Shown: one piece after another, positions 43,188-44,564 of the stretch
How positions within the stretch are numbered: position 1 is the first letter of the stretch
Layout: every line of letters starts with the position of its first letter
Assembly (NCBI GenBank): GCA_026552955.1
Contig: JAPMTS010000004.1
Coordinates: 1 to 44,564 of the forward strand
Source of the DNA: Candidatus Methanoperedens sp.
Lineage (GTDB): Archaea > Halobacteriota > Methanosarcinia > Methanosarcinales > Methanoperedenaceae
DNA: 44,564 nt
Direction: 5' to 3'
Made by a program: the position numbers and the translations under genes
The notes under the pieces: generated by a model
Seen by the model: the letters and a program-made list of their open reading frames with translations, nothing else
The model's database searches: none
Told to the model about the DNA's origin: nothing

Positions 43188-43859
43188 TCATGTTGTCTGC
43201 TCGTTCTTGCACATATTCGCATACTCATGAGCAAGTCTTGCTGGTTCAGGCAACTTATGACCTCCAAGGCAAGATTTTACGATCGAAATCGAGCTATCAA
43301 GTGAAACCCTGTGACCAGGAGCTATCACGATCGGTTTGCTTTTTTGTCTGGACTTTAACAACCAGCCCACTGTCCTATCCGTGTGGACAAGGGGAGAAGC
43401 CTCTCCGACATTGGTCGGCTCAACACCTTTTCCGCACAGTATCGTTTTCGTTATACCGATGGTGGGTAAATCAAGGGCAACGCCAACATGTGTTGCCAAA
43501 CCGGCATTGTGCGGGTGATTGATGCCAGCTCCGTCTATCAACAGTATATCATGTCGAGTTTTCAATTTCTTGAAGGCATTCACTATCGCCGGACCTTCAC
43601 GAAAGCTGAGAAAGGTCGATATATATGGAAAACTTACTGGCTGAATAGAAAAAACTCGTTCTATTATCTCAAGTGAGTGAAAATCCAGGAGTATTATTCC
43701 TGAAATGATTAATTTATCAAGGAATGCCTGGTCAGCAGCTGCAATAAATCGGATATTTTTGAAATCATCTTTAATGATCGCTCTCTTGGCGACCATGTGC
43801 TGGACTTTGATAAGGTTTTCTCTGGACGAGTCCTCCGGGAAAAATTCATATATCTGCAT
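43188..43859 (-). CDS. nfi: Endonuclease V
   Basis: The 223-aa protein has the EndoV catalytic set: D43 (AAADQAF), Y79 and E88 (FPYISTFLSFREGPA), D109 and H115 (LLIDGAGINHP), plus HNAGLATHVGVALDLPTIGI and APGHRVSL. It cuts DNA or RNA near deaminated adenine (inosine). The 'GAGINHP' block is the conserved family signature. Convergent with the RPA-associated gene across a 180-bp gap in which I see no gene. Confidence 0.95.
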   Translation of the reverse strand: MQIYEFFPEDSSRENLIKVQHMVAKRAIIKDDFKNIRFIAAADQAFLDKLIISGIILLDFHSLEIIERVFSIQPVSFPYISTFLSFREGPAIVNAFKKLKTRHDILLIDGAGINHPHNAGLATHVGVALDLPTIGITKTILCGKGVEPTNVGEASPLVHTDRTVGWLLKSRQKSKPIVIAPGHRVSLDSSISIVKSCLGGHKLPEPARLAHEYANMCKNEQTT

Positions 43860-43889
43860 ATAGTCCTCGTTTCTAATGATACTGATAAC

Positions 43890-44069
43890 TTATATTCTGT
43901 CAAGGGCGATCTCTCGAACTGCGCAAACGGATACAGAAGTAGAATAGATTGAGGAATGAGCCTGAGTAGTAGGGCGATAAATAAGCATTCCTGAAAGTTT
44001 CTCCGTAACGAAAAATAGACAAGATACGCCCATAGCAATAAGAACTATTGCCAATACGTATTTTTTCAT
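43890..44069 (-). CDS. Small single-helix membrane protein (59 aa)
   Basis: Its ATG overlaps the stop of the SHOCT gene (ATGA), so it is translationally coupled. The start is KKYVLAIVLIAMGVSCLFFV, one membrane helix or an uncleaved signal, followed by about 38 polar residues. VSCLFF could be a lipobox-like site, though archaeal use is uncertain. No family is recognised. Confidence 0.55.
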   Translation of the reverse strand: MKKYVLAIVLIAMGVSCLFFVTEKLSGMLIYRPTTQAHSSIYSTSVSVCAVREIALDRI

Positions 44070-44302
44070 ATCAGATCTTTCTTTTTTTCTTCGAATTCTT
44101 CCTTATTTATCTCTCCTTTTGCATACCTTTTCTTCAGGATCTCAAGTGCTGTTTCCTGTGCCCCTTTAGCTCCTGCTCCCTCCCATAAGTATTTGATAAG
44201 CAATACAAGTCCTGCAAGAATCAGTATCCAGAATATAGCCCCTAATATCCACATGCCACTACTCATACCATAGCTATAACCGTTCATCATCCCGAAAGCC
44301 AT
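44066..44302 (-). CDS. SHOCT-domain membrane protein
   Basis: The 78-aa protein has one membrane helix (MWILGAIFWILILAGLVLLI) and a C-terminal SHOCT domain: ALEILKKRYAKGEINKEEFE. SHOCT proteins are short, widespread and poorly understood, often linked to oligomer formation at the membrane. A Met/Gly/Tyr-rich start (MMNGYSYGMSSGM) precedes the helix. It forms a two-gene unit with the 59-aa protein. Confidence 0.88.
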   Translation of the reverse strand: MAFGMMNGYSYGMSSGMWILGAIFWILILAGLVLLIKYLWEGAGAKGAQETALEILKKRYAKGEINKEEFEEKKKDLI

Positions 44303-44347
44303 ACATTAACCTCCATTTAATTATTGTTTGCATTGTTATATAAGTTA

Positions 44348-44535
44348 TTCCTGATTGTTTATTCTTTTCATCTGTGCCCTGAAATCAGGAATGAAAACTA
44401 CAGTAACGTGGTTAAATGCTGAACATTAACCAAAGGTGTGGTTTTTCCTTAAACACCGATTTTCGCAGACAGTTTAACCACCATAATTAAATGTATTTAA
44501 CTCCAAACATATTTTAATTTCATATTATTTAACCA
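44348..44535. promoter_or_regulatory. Inverted repeats and TTAACCA half-sites upstream of the SHOCT gene
   Basis: TTCCTGATT (44348-44356) pairs with AATCAGGAA (44383-44391). TGGTTAA (44409-44415) and TTAACCA (44426-44432) form a second inverted repeat, and TTAACCA recurs at 44474 and 44529. No gene is seen from 44303 to the window end. These may be operators for the SHOCT gene or for a gene beyond the edge. Confidence 0.4.
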
Positions 44536-44564
44536 GGGAATCTCATAAGATTTCTTAAAAACAG

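Noticed and set aside
1-44564. CRISPR array or rRNA operon
   Set aside because: No regularly spaced direct repeats with unique spacers and no 16S/23S-like sequence were seen.

Overview
The window looks like the chromosome of a methanogen-related euryarchaeon in Methanosarcinales, most probably an anaerobic methanotroph of the Candidatus Methanoperedens type. The clues are archaeal aromatic-acid genes (hept-6-ulosonate synthase plus dehydroquinate synthase II), an archaeal 7S SRP RNA, KEOPS Cgi121, an RPA-associated OB-fold protein, a PIN-ATPase-KH protein, TATA-box promoters with short leaders, a very large extracellular protein ending in a multihaem cytochrome c domain, and a PhaE/phasin-like protein. 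The genus is an inference; the archaeal assignment is firm.

Region 1 (about 170-10273) is an integrated virus-derived element. A tyrosine integrase lies next to the 3' end of tRNA-Gln. Two sets of small ribbon-helix-helix (RHH) proteins diverge from an AT-rich control region, and the same 16-bp palindrome occurs in both promoter regions. A long leftward operon follows: RHH, coiled-coil protein, MCM helicase, a 49-aa Cys-rich protein, a 351-aa unknown, a terminase-like ATPase/nuclease, a 134-aa unknown, a SWIM-finger protein and the frameshifted tail of a SNF2 helicase. No capsid, portal or tail gene is recognised. The element is therefore either a decayed provirus or a satellite that uses another virus's particles. 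A GT39-like gene cut by the left edge is probably host sequence.

Region 2 (10274-15531) holds tRNA-Gln, an HDAC-family deacetylase, a flavin-type split-barrel protein, tRNA-Thr with an integrase scar beside it, an ArsR-type regulator with two small membrane proteins, and a PINA-like ATPase.

Region 3 (15532-26246) is amino-acid metabolism: an isopropylmalate/homoaconitate dehydratase large subunit, an M29-type peptidase, the aroA'-aroB' pair, a VapBC deletion scar, a FAD-dependent oxidoreductase, a DUF123 (GIY-YIG-like) protein, an argC-CBS-argJ operon and a PLP-dependent sulfur enzyme. Several upstream regions carry clear palindromes or phased repeats.

Region 4 (26556-31022) encodes four enzymes that fit synthesis of a UDP-2,3-diacetamido-2,3-dideoxy-glucuronate-type sugar, as used in archaeal N-glycans and surface layers.

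Region 5 (31141-36474) has KEOPS Cgi121 with a winged-helix partner, the SRP RNA, a four-repeat PhaE-like protein, a circularly permuted GTPase and a secreted zinc metalloprotease. The protease is divergent from the giant multihaem protein (36791-41605). Two relic right ends of IS605/TnpB-type elements sit at about 34490 and 41832, with a compensatory base pair change between them.

Region 6 (41974-44564) carries the RPA-associated protein behind a duplicated palindrome, endonuclease V, and a SHOCT-domain membrane protein coupled to a 59-aa membrane peptide.
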